The notes under the pieces: model-generated | The model's database searches: none | Told to the model about the DNA's origin: nothing | Seen by the model: only the letters and a program-made list of their open reading frames with translations | Origin: JAQTNA01 sp043743785 | GTDB taxonomy: Bacteria; Pseudomonadota; Gammaproteobacteria; Burkholderiales; Rhodocyclaceae | Assembly (NCBI GenBank): GCA_043743785.1 | Contig: JAYTVW010000082.1 | Span: 1 to 52,284 of the forward strand | DNA length: 52,284 nucleotides | Direction: 5' to 3' | In this document: in pieces, positions 1 through 8,393 of the stretch | Layout of the letters: each line of letters starts with the position of its first letter | Numbering within the stretch: the first letter of the stretch is position 1 | Program-made: the position numbers and the translations under genes

Positions 1-436
1 CATGGCCGCCTACGCCGGCATTCCCCTCACCCATCGGGATTTCTGCCAGACCGTCACCTTCGCCACCGGCCATCTGAAGGACGGCAGCAGCGACCTGGAT
101 TGGACGGCCCTGGCCCGCCCTGGTCAGACCCTGGTCATCTACATGGGCGTCAAGGGCCTGGAGGAAATCTCCGCCCGCCTCATCAAACACGGACTCCCCG
201 CCGACACCCCGGCGGCCGCCGTACAGCAAGCCACCCTACCCCAGCAAAAAACCGTCACGGGCACCCTGGCGAACTTGCCCCAGCGCGTCCTCGACGCCGG
301 CATCCGCCCGCCGGCCCTGGTGGTCATCGGCCAGGTGGTGACGCTGCGGGAGCGCCTCAACTGGTTTGAACCGGGAACCGCAGAGCCGGCCCGGCGGGCA
401 GAAACGCCGCACCAACTTGAGCAGGGAGTCGCCTGA
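1..436 (+). CDS. Uroporphyrinogen-III C-methyltransferase, 3' end (partial)
   Basis: The reading frame is open at the left edge of the window, so only the last ~144 residues are seen. It belongs to the SAM-dependent uroporphyrinogen-III C-methyltransferase family (CobA/NirE/CysG C-terminal domain), which makes precorrin-2 for siroheme, cobalamin or heme d1. Visible signatures are AYAGIPLTHRD near the start, the VIYMGVKGLEEI segment and the C-terminal PALVVIGQVVTLRERLNWF block, all typical of the second half of the methyltransferase fold. The ATG at position 2 is internal, not the start. The stop overlaps the next gene's start (TGATG), so the two are translationally coupled. Which pathway it serves cannot be told from this fragment; NirE is plausible because a Crp/Fnr gene follows. 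Confidence 0.9.
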   Translation, partial: MAAYAGIPLTHRDFCQTVTFATGHLKDGSSDLDWTALARPGQTLVIYMGVKGLEEISARLIKHGLPADTPAAAVQQATLPQQKTVTGTLANLPQRVLDAGIRPPALVVIGQVVTLRERLNWFEPGTAEPARRAETPHQLEQGVA

Positions 437-1116
437 TGGCCAGCCAGAAAACCACCGCCGCCCTGCCCTGCCTGCCCATGTTCCAGGCCTTGAGTGGCGA
501 GCAACTCGAGTCGCTCTTGGCCGCCAGCCGGGAAAAACTGCTGCAGAAGGGAGAAATCCTGTTCCACAAGGGGGACCGACCCCGGGGCTTCTACCTGATT
601 ATCAGCGGCCAGGTAAAACTGGCCATCGCCTCACCCCAGGGGAACGAGAAGGTGGTGGATATCCTGGGGTCCGGACAAAGTTTCGGCGAAGCCCTGATGT
701 TCATGGACCGCCCCTACCCGGTGTTCGCCCAGGCCCTCGGCGACACGGTGCTGGTGCTGGTGCCCCAAGCGGAAGTCTTCGAGTTGCTGGAAAAGGATGC
801 CCTGTTCGCCCGGCGCATGCTGGCGGGCCTCTCCATGCGCCTGCATGCCCTGGTGCAGGACGTGGAATCCTATACCCTGCGTTCCAGTGCCGAACGGGTC
901 ATCGGCTACCTGCTGCAGAACAGCGATCCGGAGGCCCCCGGCCAACAGGAAGTGGCCCTGCCCGCCAGCAAGCAGGTCATCGCGTCCCTGCTCAACTTGA
1001 CGCCGGAGACCCTGTCCCGCATCTTCCACGACCTCTCCAGCGCCGGGCTTATCACCGTGCAGGGCAAGCACGTGCTCATTCTCGACACCGCCCGTCTAGC
1101 CCAGTACCACCCGTAG
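436..1116 (+). CDS. Crp/Fnr-family transcriptional regulator
   Basis: 226-residue regulator. Residues ~12-130 form a cyclic-nucleotide-binding-type beta barrel (GEILFHKGDRPRGFYLIISG, then SFGEALMFMDRPYPV). Residues ~150-220 form a Crp-type winged helix with a recognition helix around LNLTPETLSRIFHDL. No N-terminal FNR-type cysteine cluster is present (only one Cys near residue 12), so an oxygen-sensing 4Fe-4S cluster is unlikely. The variant resembles Dnr/NnrR-type regulators of nitrogen-oxide metabolism. Its start codon overlaps the stop of the upstream tetrapyrrole methyltransferase gene (TGATG), which supports co-expression and a link to nitrite reduction or heme d1. The ligand is not determinable from sequence. 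Confidence 0.9.
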   Translation: MASQKTTAALPCLPMFQALSGEQLESLLAASREKLLQKGEILFHKGDRPRGFYLIISGQVKLAIASPQGNEKVVDILGSGQSFGEALMFMDRPYPVFAQALGDTVLVLVPQAEVFELLEKDALFARRMLAGLSMRLHALVQDVESYTLRSSAERVIGYLLQNSDPEAPGQQEVALPASKQVIASLLNLTPETLSRIFHDLSSAGLITVQGKHVLILDTARLAQYHP

Positions 1117-1196
1117 AGCGCATTAAGCGCAGCGCAATGCGCCGCCGGCTTCTCCCCAGATTCGGCGCAATGCGGCTACGCTTATTGCGCCCTACG
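1117..1196. repeat. REP-like palindrome cluster
   Basis: Two related palindromic units, one starting GCGCATTAAGCGCAGCGC and one ending GCTTATTGCGCCCTACG, lie between two convergent genes. The core arms are GGCGCAAT and ATTGCGCC. The same sequence recurs at 3816-3846 and 4225-4286, flanking a decayed REP-associated transposase. The right end of this unit (GTAGGGCG read on the minus strand) supplies the TAG stop of the EamA gene. Confidence 0.8.
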
Positions 1197-2094
1197 CGAG
1201 CTGCACTCTTGTACGCAAGCGCCGCTCCGCCAGCCAGTTGAGCAGGGACAGCAGCACCAGGCCGCCGCCAATGAGCGCCATACCGACCAATTCCAGGCCG
1301 TCCACCACCTCCCCGGTCTGCAGTCGGGAGCTCAAAAGGGCCACTGCCGGCACCCCCAGCACCGACAGGCTGGCCTGCCAGGCCGGCAGGCTTTTCAGCA
1401 CATAGGTCCACAGGGCCCAGCCCACGGCGGTCACCAGTACGCCGATACCCGCCACCAGCCCCAGGTAGCTCCAGGTCCATTCCGTCGCCGGCCCCGGCGC
1501 CAGGGCCGCCACCGGGAACAGCAGCAAGGAACCCACCAGACACTGCCAGGCATTGAGGTTGAGTACATCCAGCGGCCCGCGCCGGGACAGACGCTTCGAC
1601 AAAATGGTGCCGGCAGACCAAGCCACCGCTGCCGCCACCGCCAGGCCCTGGGCCAGGACGCTGGATTCCAGCCGCCACGGCGCAATGATGAGCGTTAGCC
1701 CGAGCAGGGTGAGCAAGCCGGCCAGAACCTGGGACAGCCGGATGCGTTCTCCCAGGAAGACCACGGACAACAAGAGGGTCCACACCGGCATGGTGTACAC
1801 CAGCACGGCCGTCTTGCCGGCACCGCCCTGGGTCAGGGCCGCCCCCTGCAGGGACAGGAATATGGTCGTCTGCACCAGGCCGATCAGCGCCAAGGGCGCA
1901 AGCGCCGGGGGCTTGAGGGGCCGGCCGAGGATTTTCAGGGTGGCGAAGAGGGCCAGGGCCGCCACCAGCGAACGGTGGGCCGCCAGGCTAAACGGACCGG
2001 CATGTGCCACGGCCGCCTTGATCATGACCCAGGAGTAACCCCAGATCAGGGTAAGCGCCAGCAGGGCCAGCAGCCCCCGCGTTCTATCAGTCAT
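1192..2094 (-). CDS. EamA-family (DMT superfamily) transporter
   Basis: 300-residue integral inner-membrane protein of the drug/metabolite transporter superfamily, with about ten hydrophobic helices arranged as two EamA repeats. The first repeat begins LLALLALTLIWGYSWVMIK, whose tryptophan-rich end is characteristic of the family; the second begins near the middle at AAAVAWSAGTILSKRLSRR. The substrate is unknown; members export amino acids, metabolites or toxic compounds. The TAG stop falls in a REP palindrome, so the last residues may be an element-derived tail. It is convergent with the Crp/Fnr gene. No strong ribosome-binding site precedes the start. Confidence 0.85.
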   Translation of the reverse strand: MTDRTRGLLALLALTLIWGYSWVMIKAAVAHAGPFSLAAHRSLVAALALFATLKILGRPLKPPALAPLALIGLVQTTIFLSLQGAALTQGGAGKTAVLVYTMPVWTLLLSVVFLGERIRLSQVLAGLLTLLGLTLIIAPWRLESSVLAQGLAVAAAVAWSAGTILSKRLSRRGPLDVLNLNAWQCLVGSLLLFPVAALAPGPATEWTWSYLGLVAGIGVLVTAVGWALWTYVLKSLPAWQASLSVLGVPAVALLSSRLQTGEVVDGLELVGMALIGGGLVLLSLLNWLAERRLRTRVQLA

Positions 2095-2254
2095 GGGTGG
2101 CGTATTCGCGGAAAAGGAGCGAGAGCATAACCCAATCGCCGGGGTGGTGCCGCAAAGCCCCGGGGATCATCACGCCCCTTGCGTCGAACACAAGCTACGC
2201 CAATAATTGCGGCACTTTGACATACGCATGATCTTGCCGCCTACCGGAGCGCCC

Positions 2255-3802
2255 ATGACTTCCACCCGCACCCTGCTGCTCGCAACCCTCCTGCTCGCCG
2301 CGCCCGCCGTGCCGGCCGCGCCGATGGATACGAGCCGCGCCGCCGCCTGGTTCGAATCCCACAAGGAGCGGACACCCATGCTGCGCCAGTTCCTGCAACG
2401 CATGCCCAAGGGCGCGGACCTGCATTCCCACATCAGCGGCGCCGTGTATGCGGAGAGCTACCTGAAATGGGCTGCGGAGGCGGGCTACTGCGTCGACACC
2501 CAAAAGCTGAGCATCCTGGCCACGCCCTGCAGCGAAGGCGGCAATGTGGTCCCGGCCGGCAAGCTGACAAGTGCCACCTTCGCCGCCCTGGTGGATCGCA
2601 TGTCCACCCGAAACCTGGCCTTCGCCGGCCGCTCGGGACACGACCAGTTCTTCGACAGTTTCGCCATTTTCGGTCCCGCCAGCAGCATCCCGGGGCGCCA
2701 GGCCGCCATGCTGGCAGAACTGGCGGACCGGGCCGCCGCCCAGCACACCCAGCATCTGGAGCTCATGACCACGCTCCAGGGCAGCGCCGTGAAGCAACTC
2801 GGCAGCGGCCTGCCCTGGCAGGGGGACAAGTCGGACACCGACTTCGCCCGTCGTCGCCAGTGGCTGCTGGACAAGGGCCTGGGCAAGCTGGTGGAGGCCG
2901 GGCGCAGTGACCTGGACAAGCTCGACGCCGCCTACGGCCCGCTGCAGGGCTGCGACACCCCCGCCGCCAAACCCGCCTGTGGTGTCAGCGTGCGCTGGCT
3001 GCAGCAGAGCAGCCGTACCAACCCGCCGGAACAAGTCTTCGCCCAGCTCGCCTACGCTTTTGAACTGGCGAAAGCGGACAAGCGGGTGGTGGGCCTGAAC
3101 CTGGTAGCGCCGGAAGACGATCTGGTGGCCCTCAGGGATTACCGCCTGCACATGGAAATGATCGGTTTCCTCGGCAGACTTGCGCCGGACGTGAACATCG
3201 CCCTGCATGCCGGTGAGTTGGCCCTGGGCATGGTGCCCCCCGGCAACCTGCACAGCCACATCCGGGACGCCGTGACCGTGGCCGGCGCCCGGCGCATCGG
3301 CCACGCCGTGGATATCGGCTATGAAGACGGCGCCCGGGAACTGCTGCAGACCATGAAGGACAAGGGCGTGGCGGCGGAAATCTGCCTTACCAGCAACGAC
3401 GTCATCCTGGGCATCAAGGGCAAGGACCATCCCCTGCCGGACTATCTGGCCGCCGGCGTGCCCGTGGTGCTGGCCTCCGATGACGAAGGCGTTTCCCGCA
3501 TCGACCTCACGAACGAATACCTGCGGGCCGCCCGGGACTATGGCCTGGGCTATCGGCAACTCAAGCAGTTGTCGCGGAACAGCCTCAGCTACAGCTTCCT
3601 GCCCGGCCCCGGCCTGTGGCATGACCCCGCCATCGGCAGCCCCGCCCCCGCCTGCCAGAAGGACGCCATCGGCGCCGCCAAACCCTCGGACGCCTGCGCC
3701 GCCTTCCTCGCCACCAGCGAAAAAGCCACCCGCCAGTGGGCACTGGAAGCCGAATTCGAAACCTTCGAGAAACTGCCCGACTGGACAAGATCGGGGCGCT
3801 AA
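2255..3802 (+). CDS. Exported adenosine deaminase-like amidohydrolase
   Basis: 515 residues starting at the ATG preceded by a GGAG site. The N-terminus is a signal peptide (MTSTRTLLLATLLLAAPA, then a VPAAP cleavage region), so the product is exported. The adenosine/AMP deaminase metal-site series is complete: ADLHSHISG (HxH) near residue 55, ALHAGE around 320, RIGHAVDI around 350, and VLASDDEGV around 410. This predicts zinc-dependent deamination of a purine nucleoside or relative in the periplasm. It is longer than cytosolic Add (~340 residues) and resembles ADGF-type secreted deaminases. An in-frame upstream ATG at 2207 lacks a good ribosome-binding site and would hide the signal peptide. 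A REP unit follows 14 bases after the stop. Confidence 0.85.
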   Translation: MTSTRTLLLATLLLAAPAVPAAPMDTSRAAAWFESHKERTPMLRQFLQRMPKGADLHSHISGAVYAESYLKWAAEAGYCVDTQKLSILATPCSEGGNVVPAGKLTSATFAALVDRMSTRNLAFAGRSGHDQFFDSFAIFGPASSIPGRQAAMLAELADRAAAQHTQHLELMTTLQGSAVKQLGSGLPWQGDKSDTDFARRRQWLLDKGLGKLVEAGRSDLDKLDAAYGPLQGCDTPAAKPACGVSVRWLQQSSRTNPPEQVFAQLAYAFELAKADKRVVGLNLVAPEDDLVALRDYRLHMEMIGFLGRLAPDVNIALHAGELALGMVPPGNLHSHIRDAVTVAGARRIGHAVDIGYEDGARELLQTMKDKGVAAEICLTSNDVILGIKGKDHPLPDYLAAGVPVVLASDDEGVSRIDLTNEYLRAARDYGLGYRQLKQLSRNSLSYSFLPGPGLWHDPAIGSPAPACQKDAIGAAKPSDACAAFLATSEKATRQWALEAEFETFEKLPDWTRSGR

Positions 3803-3815
3803 TCAACGAGTTGGC

Positions 3816-3846
3816 GTAGGGCGCAATAAGCGCAGCGCATTGCGCC
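3816..3846. repeat. REP unit, left of RAYT remnant
   Basis: Starts GTAGGGCGCAATAAGCG and ends CATTGCGCC; its ends are an inverted repeat. It is the mirror-orientation partner of the unit at 4252-4286, giving the REP doublet layout usual around RAYT genes. Confidence 0.8.
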
Positions 3847-3867
3847 TTCCCCAACCAATCCGCCCCC

Positions 3868-4201
3868 ATGCCCCACTACCTCCGCCTCTGCTCCCCCGGT
3901 GGCACCTACTTCTTCACCGTGACCCTGCTCGACCGGCAAGGCAATAACCTCCTCACCCGCCACATCGATCTGCTGCGGCAAGCCTTCAAGGCCGTCCGCG
4001 AAAACCATCCTTTCAAAATCCACGCCTGGGTGGTCCTGCCGGACCACCTGCATTGCGTGATTGAACTGCCGGAGGGCGACGCGGACTATGCCACCCGCTG
4101 GCGCCTGATCATCGACCTTCCATCGGCCGGTGGACGAGGGCGTCTATCCGCTGGATTGGGCGGGCTGGGAGGTGGTGGAGGGCATCGAAGAAGGCGAGTG
4201 A
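3868..4201 (+). pseudogene. REP-associated tyrosine transposase (RAYT) remnant
   Basis: The N-terminal ~85 residues match TnpA-REP/RAYT proteins of the Y1 HUH superfamily: GGTYFFTVTLLDRQGN, then HAWVVLPDHLHCVIELPEGD with the HLH metal-binding pair, then a DYATRWRLI block. At about 4110 the frame breaks. The C-terminal end of a RAYT reappears in the +1 frame from ~4109 (FHRPVDEGVYPLDWAGWE) and ends at the TGA at 4199-4201. The middle part that carries the catalytic tyrosine is missing, so the enzyme is dead. REP palindromes flank it on both sides, as expected for the transposase that once spread them. The single-frame reading that continues to 4248 is an artefact of the frameshift. Confidence 0.85.
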
Positions 4202-4224
4202 AGGGCGAAAAGGCGCTGGGACAA

Positions 4225-4286
4225 GGCGCAATGCGCTTCGGTGAATGACGAAGGCGCAATGCGGCTTCGCCTTATTGCGCCCTACG
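4225..4286. repeat. REP units, right of RAYT remnant
   Basis: Two successive copies: a half unit GGCGCAATGCGC at 4225-4236 and a full unit at 4252-4286 ending CTTATTGCGCCCTAC. The full unit is inverted relative to the copy left of the transposase remnant. Confidence 0.8.
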
Positions 4287-4301
4287 GTCTGGCATATACC
4301 C

Positions 4302-4358
4302 GATATTCAGGATGCACATCTCCGGCCATCGGGGTAGGCTTGCAATTCCCTGAATATC
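4302..4358. promoter_or_regulatory. Inverted repeat before the HD-GYP gene
   Basis: Perfect 10-bp arms, GATATTCAGG at 4302-4311 and CCTGAATATC at 4349-4358, are separated by 37 bases and end 16 bases before the HD-GYP start codon. It could be a leader hairpin or a spaced operator. Function is not shown. Confidence 0.4.
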
Positions 4359-4374
4359 CGCCGGGGTCCGGGCC

Positions 4375-7302
4375 ATGAAACCCCCCATGAAGTCACAGTT
4401 CCCGCTGCACATCCACATCTCGACCTTGTTCGTGCTGTTGATCCTGGCGATCACCGGGGTCGTGGCGGGTTTGAGCTACACCCTGTCCCGGGACATGCTG
4501 AACGAAATGGCCGGGGATCTGACCCAGCGCATCAGCCGGGAGAAACTGGGGGAACTGCAACGGGTGGTGGCGCCGGCGGAGATGGCGGTGAACCTCATGA
4601 GCCACGATCCCCTGACCACGGCGGCGACGTTCGGGGAACGCTGGCAGCGCCTGCCCTTCGTCACGGAAGCCCTGCAGAATTCCACAGCCCTGTCGTCCCT
4701 CTACGTGGCCTACGCCTCCGGCGATTTCCTGCTGGTGCGGCGCCTGCAGAACGATGGGCAAGGCCTGCCCTTCAAGGCCCCGGCGGGCACGCGCTACATC
4801 GTGCAGAGCATCGAACGAGCCGTGACGCCGCCCCGGGGTCGCTTCATTTATCTCGACGCAGGCCTCCAGACGCTGCGGGAGGAGGCCCGGCCCGACTATG
4901 CCGGCAGCTACGACCCGCGCAGCCGGGGCTGGTACCGGGATGCCCAGGCGGCTCCCGGCCAGATCAAGACGCCCCCCTATGTATTCTTTTCCGACCGCCA
5001 GGTGGGCATGACCCTGGCCACCCGGGCTAAAAGCGGTGGCGGCGCGGTGGGCGCTGACATCCGCCTGGAAACCCTCTCCGCTAACCTGGGCCGGCAGAAG
5101 GTGACGCCCCACACCCGCATGGTGCTGGTGAATCCCCAGGGGCAAGTCATCGCCCATGAGGACGTGGCGCGACTGGTGTCCCGGCCCAGCACGCCGGACG
5201 GGGCACCGCTCCTGACGCCCATGGAAGACCTGGGGGACCCGGTGCTGGCCCGCCTGGGCTCGCCGGCCAAACTGGCCCCGGGAGACGAAGCCTACAACAA
5301 TCGGCTCAGCCTGGCGGACGGGGACTGGCGCATTTCCATCCACCCCCTGCGCCTGGAAGGCACCGCCCCCCTGTACCTGGTGATCGCCGTGCCGGAACAG
5401 GAGTTGTTGGCCGCCGCCATCGCCCAGCGCCGGGTTTCCCTCCTGGTCAGTGCCCTCATCATGCTGCTGGCCATTCCCGTCACCTGGGCTGCGGCCCGGG
5501 CCGTCTCCGGCACTTTGCGCGCCCTGGCTGCGGAAGCGGAATCCATCCGCCGCTTCGATTTTTCCAGCCCCATCGAGGTACGCTCCGCCATCCGGGAAGT
5601 CCATGAGCTGGCCCAGACCATGCACTCCATGAAGCGCACCATCCACCACTTCCTGGATATCACCAGCGCGGTAGCCGCGGAAGACAACTTCTCCCGGCTA
5701 CTACCCATGCTGCTAACCGAGACCCTCAAGGCGGCGGAGGCAGAAGCCGGCATCCTGTACCTGGCGGACCATGGCCGCCTGGTGCCGGCCGCCGCCCTAC
5801 TGGTGGATGGCACGGACCTGCTGGCCAGCCTGGGGCCGGTGCCCATGGACCAGGCCGGCCCTCTGCTGGGCCGTGCCCTGGCCTGCACGGACGCCTGCAC
5901 GGATGGACTGGCAGCGGAGGATATCCACTGCCTCGGCCTCGGTGCCCTCATCGAAGCCAGCCAGGCCCGCCAGGGCGTGGCGGTGGCCTTGTCCGGTCGC
6001 CAGCATCAGCAGGTTGGCGCCATGCTGCTCTTGCGCCCCACACCCATCGGCAAGGCCCAGGTGTCCTTCATCAAGGCCCTGTCCGGCTCCGCAGCCAGTT
6101 CCCTGGAAGCCCGGGAGCTGATCCAGGCACAAAAGGAACTGTTCCACGCCTTCATTCGGGTCATCGCCACCGCCATCGACGCCAAGAGCCCCTACACCGG
6201 CGGCCATTGCGCCAGGGTGCCGGAACTCACCCGCATGCTGGCCCGGGCCGCCTGCCAGGACGAGACCGGACCATTCCGGGACTTCAAGCTGGATGAGGCC
6301 GGCTGGGAATCCCTGCACGTGGCGGCCTGGCTGCACGACTGCGGCAAGGTCACGGTGCCCGAATACGTGGTGGACAAAGCCACCAAGCTGGAAACCCTGC
6401 ACGACCGTATCCACGAGATCCGCATGCGTTTTGAAGTTCTCAAGCGGGACGCGGAAATCGCCAGCCTGAAGGCCGTTGCCGCTGGCACCGACGACGCCAC
6501 CACCCGGGCGAGCCTGGCGGCGGAACTGGAGCAACTGGACGCGGATTTCGCCTTCGTCGCCGCCTGCAACGAGGGCGGCGAGGCCATGGCACCGGCCCAT
6601 GCAGAACGGCTGCAGGCCATCGCCCGGCGCACCTGGCGCCGCACCCTGGATGACCGCCTGGGCATTTCCCGGGAAGAGCTGCTGCGCAAGGGCCGTACCC
6701 CGGCGGCCCCCCTGCCCGCCACGGAAGCCCTGCTGGCGGACAAGCCCGAACACCGGGTGGAACGCCGGCCCCAGGACCGCATGCCGGCGGACAATCCCTG
6801 GGGTTTTTGCATGGCGGAACCAGCCCTGCTTTACAACCAGGGGGAACTCTACAACCTGACGGTGGCCCACGGTACCCTGACGGAGGAGGAGCGCTACCGC
6901 ATCGACGGCCACATCGTGCAGACCCTGATCATGCTGTCCGAACTGCCCTTCCCGAAACACCTGCGCCAGGTGCCGGAGGTCGCCGGCGGCCACCACGAAA
7001 AAATGGACGGCACGGGCTACCCGAAGGGCTTGAAGAAGGCAGACATGAGCCTGCAGGCCCGCATGATCGCCATCGCCGACATTTTCGAGGCCCTCACGGC
7101 AGAGGATCGGCCCTACAAGCGCGGCAAGACCCTGTCCGAGTCCATCGCCATCATGTCATCCATGGCGAAGAACGGCCATATCGATCCGGAACTCTTCGAC
7201 CTGTTCCTGCGGGCCGGCGTGTACCGGGAATACGCCGAGCGCTTCATGCGGCCGGAGCATGTGGACGCGGTGAACATCGAGGCCTGCCGAACGGGCGCCT
7301 GA
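4375..7302 (+). CDS. Membrane sensor with HAMP, GAF and HD-GYP domains
   Basis: 975 residues. A transmembrane helix (~14-36) is followed by a large periplasmic Cache-like sensor (~40-350, with the conserved-looking YDPRSRGWYRDA), a second helix (~355-375), a HAMP region, a GAF-like domain (~440-580) and an HD-GYP phosphodiesterase module (~590-960). HD-GYP proteins hydrolyse cyclic di-GMP. Visible motifs are HCARVPELT, the HD pair in WLHDCGK, GGHHEKMDGTGYPKG (the GYP motif intact) and ADIFEALTAEDRPYK. About 200 residues separate HDCGK from GYP, far more than in a minimal HD-GYP domain. The start at 4375 or the ATG at 4387 are both possible. No operon partner. Confidence 0.88.
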   Translation: MKPPMKSQFPLHIHISTLFVLLILAITGVVAGLSYTLSRDMLNEMAGDLTQRISREKLGELQRVVAPAEMAVNLMSHDPLTTAATFGERWQRLPFVTEALQNSTALSSLYVAYASGDFLLVRRLQNDGQGLPFKAPAGTRYIVQSIERAVTPPRGRFIYLDAGLQTLREEARPDYAGSYDPRSRGWYRDAQAAPGQIKTPPYVFFSDRQVGMTLATRAKSGGGAVGADIRLETLSANLGRQKVTPHTRMVLVNPQGQVIAHEDVARLVSRPSTPDGAPLLTPMEDLGDPVLARLGSPAKLAPGDEAYNNRLSLADGDWRISIHPLRLEGTAPLYLVIAVPEQELLAAAIAQRRVSLLVSALIMLLAIPVTWAAARAVSGTLRALAAEAESIRRFDFSSPIEVRSAIREVHELAQTMHSMKRTIHHFLDITSAVAAEDNFSRLLPMLLTETLKAAEAEAGILYLADHGRLVPAAALLVDGTDLLASLGPVPMDQAGPLLGRALACTDACTDGLAAEDIHCLGLGALIEASQARQGVAVALSGRQHQQVGAMLLLRPTPIGKAQVSFIKALSGSAASSLEARELIQAQKELFHAFIRVIATAIDAKSPYTGGHCARVPELTRMLARAACQDETGPFRDFKLDEAGWESLHVAAWLHDCGKVTVPEYVVDKATKLETLHDRIHEIRMRFEVLKRDAEIASLKAVAAGTDDATTRASLAAELEQLDADFAFVAACNEGGEAMAPAHAERLQAIARRTWRRTLDDRLGISREELLRKGRTPAAPLPATEALLADKPEHRVERRPQDRMPADNPWGFCMAEPALLYNQGELYNLTVAHGTLTEEERYRIDGHIVQTLIMLSELPFPKHLRQVPEVAGGHHEKMDGTGYPKGLKKADMSLQARMIAIADIFEALTAEDRPYKRGKTLSESIAIMSSMAKNGHIDPELFDLFLRAGVYREYAERFMRPEHVDAVNIEACRTGA

Positions 7303-7330
7303 GACGGGGGGTGTCAAGCTGAAAATCCAT

Positions 7331-7467
7331 TTGAAACGCCGAGGCGCAGAGGCGCCGAGGAAAAACAGGAAGCGGGACAACTAAAGCGGCCACTTGGTGT
7401 AGCGGCCGTTACACGCTGACTCTCTCCCGGTTTTCTCGGCGCCTCGGCGCCTCGGCGTTTCAAATTC
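7331..7467. repeat. GCCGAGGCGC-type inverted word repeat, copy 1
   Basis: The left arm (7331-7366) reads AACGCCGAGGCGCAGAGGCG and continues with the same word; the right arm (7429-7467) is its inverse, TTTCTCGGCGCCTCGGCG and on to CGTTTCAAA. A smaller hairpin (GCGGCC...GGCCGTT) sits in the loop. It fills the gap between the convergent HD-GYP and yajQ genes and could act as a bidirectional terminator-like structure. Confidence 0.85.
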
Positions 7468-7479
7468 CGGTTTCCAGGA

Positions 7480-7974
7480 TCAGTCCCGGAAATTGCCGTA
7501 CTTGATGGGGAAGTCGCTGATGGTCTTGGTGACCAGAGCGATGGCTTCCTGCAGCAGGTCGCGCTTGGCGCCGGTGACGCGCACCATGTCGCCCTGGATG
7601 GCGGCCTGGACCTTGAGCTTGGAATCCTTCAGGAGCTTGACGATCTTCTTGGCCAGCTCGGACTCGATGCCGATCTTGATCTTCAGATCCTGTTTGACCT
7701 TGTCACCGGAAACTTTCTGCACCGTCTGCCCGTCCAGGCGCTTGGTGCAATCCGGTTCTTTTTTTTCCATTTCCGGAAACAGAATGGCCTTGATCTGATC
7801 AAGCTGGAAGTCCGAATCGCCGAACAGCGTGATCAGCTTGTCCTTCTCGTTCAGCTCAACCTTGGCGCTCGTTCCCTTGAAATCATGGCGACCGACGATC
7901 TTCTTGCCGGTCGAGTCGATGGCATTTTTCAATGCCACCATGTCCACTTCGGACGAAAAATCAAAAGACGGCAT
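7480..7974 (-). CDS. yajQ: YajQ-family nucleotide-binding protein
   Basis: 164 residues beginning MPSFDFSSEVDMVALKNAID, the standard YajQ N-terminus. Other family blocks are DFKGTSAKVELNEKDK, a central EKKEPDCTKRLDGQ region and the C-terminal RVTGAKRDLLQEAIALVTK. YajQ proteins have a two-domain alpha/beta fold; some bind cyclic di-GMP and act as effectors in xanthomonads, while others have been tied to nucleic-acid or GTP binding. An in-frame start further upstream (8031) would translate through a word-repeat element and is rejected. The HD-GYP cyclic di-GMP enzyme lies next door, but convergently. Confidence 0.93.
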   Translation of the reverse strand: MPSFDFSSEVDMVALKNAIDSTGKKIVGRHDFKGTSAKVELNEKDKLITLFGDSDFQLDQIKAILFPEMEKKEPDCTKRLDGQTVQKVSGDKVKQDLKIKIGIESELAKKIVKLLKDSKLKVQAAIQGDMVRVTGAKRDLLQEAIALVTKTISDFPIKYGNFRD

Positions 7975-8000
7975 ATTCAGGTCCTCAATAAAGGAATTTT

Positions 8001-8071
8001 CCAAACGCCGAGGCGCCGAGACGCAGAGCACGCCCCGCTTTTCTCGGCGCCTCTGCGCCTCGGCGTTTCAG
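8001..8071. repeat. GCCGAGGCGC-type inverted word repeat, copy 2
   Basis: Left arm AAACGCCGAGGCGCCGAGAC (8003-8022), right arm TTTTCTCGGCGCCTCTGCGC continuing to GGCGTTTCA (8039-8071), with only ~10 bases between. It lies between ppnP and yajQ, so it would be in the yajQ leader if the two are co-transcribed. Confidence 0.85.
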
Positions 8072-8075
8072 ATAA

Positions 8076-8393
8076 TCAGCCGAAATGGCAGACGTAGTGG
8101 TAGGCGTCGCCTTCGGCCACTTCAATCTGGAAGCTGGAATTGCCCGGGACGCTGAAGGACTGGCCCTCGGTCCAGGTGGTCCACTCGGTCTCGCCCTTTT
8201 GCAGCACGCGGCAGGAACCGCCCACGCCTTCCATGATTTCCGGCGCGCCGGTATTGAAGGTCAGGCTGGCGGGCAGGATCACGCCCACGGTCTTCTTCGT
8301 GCCATCGGCCAGCACCACGGTGTGGCTCACGCACTTGCCGTCGAAATAAACATTGGCCTTCTTGACCACGGCTACGTTGTCGTATTGAGACAT
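8076..8393 (-). CDS. ppnP: Pyrimidine/purine nucleoside phosphorylase (PpnP)
   Basis: 105-residue single-domain cupin of the PpnP (YaiE, DUF1255) family, which phosphorolyses several nucleosides to base and ribose-1-phosphate. Family marks include NVYFDGKCVSHTVVLADG, the TFNTGAPEIMEGVGGSCRV segment and FSVPGNSSFQIEV. The chosen start (MSQYDNVAV) follows a GGGGA site and overlaps the stop of the upstream DUF2788 gene (TGATG), so the pair is translationally coupled. An ATG 12 bases upstream lies inside the DUF2788 gene and is less well placed. Confidence 0.92.
   Translation of the reverse strand: MSQYDNVAVVKKANVYFDGKCVSHTVVLADGTKKTVGVILPASLTFNTGAPEIMEGVGGSCRVLQKGETEWTTWTEGQSFSVPGNSSFQIEVAEGDAYHYVCHFG

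Noticed and set aside
2195..3622. 475-codon open frame antisense to the adenosine-deaminase-like gene
   Set aside because: Shadow; the sense strand has a signal peptide and a full set of catalytic motifs.
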